A stretch of 64,000 nucleotides of DNA, from contig CAVRGL010000001.1 in the NCBI GenBank assembly GCA_963720735.1, positions 434,001 to 498,000 of the forward strand. The letters are read 5' to 3'. Made by a program: the position numbers and the translations under genes. Numbering within the stretch: the stretch's first letter is position 1; every line of letters begins with the position of its first letter. Of the stretch, positions 61,480 through 64,000 are shown piece by piece. The stretch is from JBBRHQ01 sp963720735. GTDB lineage: Bacteria > Actinomycetota > Thermoleophilia > Solirubrobacterales > 70-9. Under the pieces are notes generated by a model. The model was given only the letters and a program-made list of their open reading frames with translations, made no database searches and was not told the origin of the DNA.

Positions 61480-62336
61480 CAGCGGGTCTCAAGGCCCGTC
61501 CCGACCCGGTCGACGATCCTCGCCAGGGGCACGGTGACGGTCAGATAGAGGATCGCCGCGGCGATCAGCGGCGTGTAGTTGAAGGTCGAGGCGGAGTCGA
61601 TCTGGGCCACGCGGAATGCCTCGCCCGCGACGCCGAGGATCGAGATCAGCGCGACGTCCTTCTGCAGCGAGATGAAGTCGTTGAGCAGGGGTGGGCCGAC
61701 CCGGCGAACCGCCTGCGGCAGGATCACGTGGAGCAGCGACTGCGCCGGTGTCAACCCGATCGCCAGCGCTGCGTCGCGCTGGCTGCTGTGCACCGAGGCG
61801 ATCCCGGCCCGGTAGACCTCGGCGACGTAGGCCCCGTAGGCGAGCGTTAGGGCGATCCCGCCGAGGATCACGGGATCGGTCGGCAGCCCGCTCAGCTGCA
61901 GCGCCGGGATCCCGAAGCCGATCAGGTAGACGAGCAGGATCACCGGGATCCCCCGCAGGACGTCGGTGTAGATGGTCGCCAGAAGCCGCAGCGGATAGAG
62001 CGAGGGCATGCGGCTGGTGCGAACCAGGGCGACCGCCAGCCCCAGCGCGAGGACGACCAGCTCGACCACCATGAAGATCCGGATGTCGAGCCAGAAGGCG
62101 CGGAGCACGGCCGGAAAGGAATCCTTGAAGGCGCTCCACGAGAAGAACGTGTCGCGGACGCTGGGCCAGCCGGGGCTTGTCAGGATCAGGGCGGCGAGGC
62201 CCCCGACGACGATCACGGTCGAGGCCGCGGCGATCAGCTGGCCGCGGCGGGCGCGCCGGTGCTTTGCCGCTTCGCGGGCAGCGCGGCGCTCGCCGATGGC
62301 AGCCTTCCCGGTCACGGAACCGCCGATTCTGACCAC
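61479..62336 (-). CDS. Polar amino-acid ABC transporter permease
   Basis: 285 residues, HisMQ/GlnP type. A basic N-terminal leader, five or six helices, and the EAA loop SQRDAALAIGLTPAQSLLHVILPQAVRR. YGAYVAEVYRAGIASV is a conserved HisM segment. Probably works as a homodimer since only one permease gene is present. Between the binding protein and the ATPase genes. Confidence 0.93.
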   Translation of the reverse strand: MVRIGGSVTGKAAIGERRAAREAAKHRRARRGQLIAAASTVIVVGGLAALILTSPGWPSVRDTFFSWSAFKDSFPAVLRAFWLDIRIFMVVELVVLALGLAVALVRTSRMPSLYPLRLLATIYTDVLRGIPVILLVYLIGFGIPALQLSGLPTDPVILGGIALTLAYGAYVAEVYRAGIASVHSSQRDAALAIGLTPAQSLLHVILPQAVRRVGPPLLNDFISLQKDVALISILGVAGEAFRVAQIDSASTFNYTPLIAAAILYLTVTVPLARIVDRVGTGLETR

Positions 62337-62367
62337 ATGGTGGGACGGCTTCCGCCGTCCCGGAGCT

Positions 62368-63225
62368 TCAGCTGGAGAGCTTCGGCGCCCCCGCCGCCTG
62401 GCTCATCCAGCGGTTGGTGATTTGCTGGAGCTGGCCAGAGGAGCGCAACGACTCGATCGCCTTGGAGACGCACGCGGTGAGCGACGAGCCCTTGCTGAGC
62501 AGCGCCCCCCAGCGGTCCCCTCCCGGGGCCGGGAACTGGCCGACCACGGTCGCCTTGGGCACCTGGACGGCGGTCAAATACAGCGCCGTCGGGACGTCGA
62601 CGACGACCGCGTCGACCTGGCCGTTCTTCAACGCCGTGACCACGTCGTTGGAGTTGTCGAAGACCTTGGGGTCGGTGGAGGGCTTGATCACGTTGTTGAC
62701 GGCATCGAGACTGGTGGTGCCGATCTGCACGCCGATCGTCGTGTCGCTGAGGTCGGCGAGCGAGGTCGCCTTGGCAGCATCGGAGCCCTTCAGCGCCACC
62801 ACGGCCTGGTTCGCGGTGTAATAGGGAGCCGAGAAGTCGACCTGCTCGGAGCGCGCCGGGGTGATCGAGATCTGGTTGACGTCGAAGTCGAAGTCCTTCG
62901 GGCCCGGGGCGTATGAGGCGTTGAACGGCTCCACCGTCCAGACCACCTTCGACTTCGGATAGCCGAGCTGATCGGCGATCGCGTAGGCGACCGCGCTCTC
63001 GAAGCCCTTGCCGTTGGTCGGATCGTCGTTCTCGAAGTAGGGCGGGTAGGCCGGCTTGTCGGTGGCCACGGTCAGCTTGCCCTTGACGTGGGTGGCGAGC
63101 TTGGCCGGCGTGCAGTTCGTCGCTCCGGCGACCTGGCTGGTGGTATCGCTGCTGCTCGAGCCGCAGCCGGCGACGATCGCGCCGAGGAAGGCGAGCAGGG
63201 CGAGGGCGGCTGGGAGTCGGGACAC
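62368..63225 (-). CDS. Amino-acid ABC transporter substrate-binding lipoprotein
   Basis: 285 residues. Lipobox IVAGCGSS, then an SBP family 3 fold: KGKLTVATDKPAYPPYFE, FDFDVNQISITPARSEQVDFSAPYYTANQAVV and ADLSDTTIGVQIGTTSLDAV, VVVDVPTALYL. It captures a polar amino acid; the ligand cannot be read. The GTG at 63225 is chosen as start because the longer frame is unlikely. First gene of the three-gene importer operon. Confidence 0.92.
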   Translation of the reverse strand: MSRLPAALALLAFLGAIVAGCGSSSSDTTSQVAGATNCTPAKLATHVKGKLTVATDKPAYPPYFENDDPTNGKGFESAVAYAIADQLGYPKSKVVWTVEPFNASYAPGPKDFDFDVNQISITPARSEQVDFSAPYYTANQAVVALKGSDAAKATSLADLSDTTIGVQIGTTSLDAVNNVIKPSTDPKVFDNSNDVVTALKNGQVDAVVVDVPTALYLTAVQVPKATVVGQFPAPGGDRWGALLSKGSSLTACVSKAIESLRSSGQLQQITNRWMSQAAGAPKLSS

Positions 63226-63262
63226 GGTCAGGGTGGCGGCTGGACGAGCCTCGGCGGCAATC

Positions 63263-64000
63263 CTAAGCGAATGCGGTCGCGTCGTGCAACGCGGCGTTCC
63301 TGGCCGTGAGGACCTCCCGGGCGCAGCGCTCCCCCGACTCGACGGCCCCCTCGAGGAAGCCCTGATATGCGACCGAGGTGTGCTCGCCGGCGAAGTGAAG
63401 GCCACCCTCGGCGCGCGCGATCGCTCCCCCCAAGCCGGTGACCTGACCCGGGAGGAAGGCCGCGTAGGAACCGCGAGACCACGGGTCCGCCGCCCACTGA
63501 TCGAGCCAGGCGCGCCCGTCGAAATCGGCGCTGATCCCGGGGACCGAGCGCTCCAGCGCCGCCAGGGTCTCGCGGACGATCCGCGCCGGCGCCGGCCCGT
63601 GGGGGCGAGCGGTCCCGTAGTCGGTGCCGGCGGCGCCGCCGGTGTAGACGGTCAGCAGGCCCCTTTGCCCCGGCTGGGTGAGCGAGGTGTCCCATGAGTC
63701 GAACAGCGGGTGATCGCTGACCAGATCGCCGTCCCAGCGCCGGAAGTGGGCGGGGCGGTGGCGAAACTGGATCAGCAGCTTCGCGTTCGTCCCCATCCCG
63801 AGCTCCTCGATCGCCCTCCGCTTCAGCCGGCTGAGACCGGAGCGACCAAGGTCGACCCGGCGCAGCGTCGCAAACGGGATCGCCAGCACCACCCGGTCGG
63901 CGTGGACGTCACCGCGGAGGCCGCGAAAGCGCAACCCGTAGGAGCCGTCCCCGCGCAGCCAGAGCGCCTCGAGCGGAGCGTCCATGCGCAGGGCGCCGGG
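63263..64000 (-). CDS. Flavin amine oxidase, C-terminal part (partial)
   Basis: About 246 residues of an FAD-dependent amine oxidase; the 5' end is cut by the window edge. HADRVVLAIPFATLRRVDL is the substrate domain, FDSWDTSLTQPGQRGLLTVYTGG follows, and the end GGLHFAGEHTSVAYQGFLEGAVESGERCAREVL is the FAD-binding C-terminal motif. The N-terminal Rossmann part is outside. Substrate unknown; monoamine or polyamine oxidase-like. Confidence 0.88.
   Translation of the reverse strand, partial: PGALRMDAPLEALWLRGDGSYGLRFRGLRGDVHADRVVLAIPFATLRRVDLGRSGLSRLKRRAIEELGMGTNAKLLIQFRHRPAHFRRWDGDLVSDHPLFDSWDTSLTQPGQRGLLTVYTGGAAGTDYGTARPHGPAPARIVRETLAALERSVPGISADFDGRAWLDQWAADPWSRGSYAAFLPGQVTGLGGAIARAEGGLHFAGEHTSVAYQGFLEGAVESGERCAREVLTARNAALHDATAFA

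Noticed and set aside
59290..61548. 752-codon open frame on plus across P450 and ABC genes
   Set aside because: It is antisense to well-recognised P450 and GlnQ-type genes, has no family motifs, and is Arg/Gly/His-rich, as expected for a shadow in high-GC DNA.

Overview
The window is a high-GC bacterial chromosome segment, best read as an actinomycete-type lineage. Thermoleophilia / Solirubrobacterales is my inference, from the very GC-rich coding, frequent GTG and TTG starts, a PknB-type kinase, TadE-like pilins, an Rpf-like muralidase, DUF3467 and CHAD proteins; no marker gene allows firm placement. Genes are packed closely, with many 1-4 nt stop/start overlaps.

Layout. 1-9.8 kb: cytochrome c maturation genes in two blocks (ccmI-like, ccmF, ccmE on minus; ccmG, ccmH on plus) around an SDR, a GT2 glycosyltransferase, a SHOCT protein, a tandem pair of secreted copper-protein candidates and tRNA-Gly(CCC). 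9.8-19 kb: housekeeping (argS, rlmH, tgt), an M48 protease, a phosphoesterase, a lipoprotein/Ser-Thr kinase pair and a PadR regulator whose stop codon is the target of an IS481-family element (19,017-20,087). 20-29.7 kb: glycolytic operon gap-pgk-tpiA-gpmI and uvrC-rapZ, with an ABC-2 exporter and a VOC protein between them. 29.8-35.9 kb: acyl-CoA genes, a cupredoxin lipoprotein, and a Tad-pilin-like cluster containing a pilin/M15/SLT fusion and a vapBC pair.

35.9-48.1 kb is a coherent phosphate region: ppx, two half-CHAD proteins, ppk, a DUF47 protein and pit on one side; pstS (frameshifted), pstC, pstA, pstB, phoU and two PhoB-type regulators on the other. Four sets of 11-bp-periodic TTCAC/GTGAA repeats sit upstream of ppx, pstS and both regulators, so uptake, storage and mobilisation of phosphate look like one regulon. 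No sensor kinase is encoded here.

49.4-51.1 kb is a lower-GC scar: a decayed DNA methyltransferase/Mrr-like nuclease gene and an ISXO2-like transposase remnant. 51.2-64 kb returns to core-type genes: an M23 peptidase, a split Ppx/GppA plus HD pair, yjbQ, an MMPL transporter, enoyl-CoA hydratase, an Rpf-like muralidase, an RDD protein, a P450, a polar amino-acid ABC transporter and a truncated amine oxidase. Perfect TGTGA-N6-TCACA (CRP-type) palindromes precede both peptidoglycan hydrolase genes.
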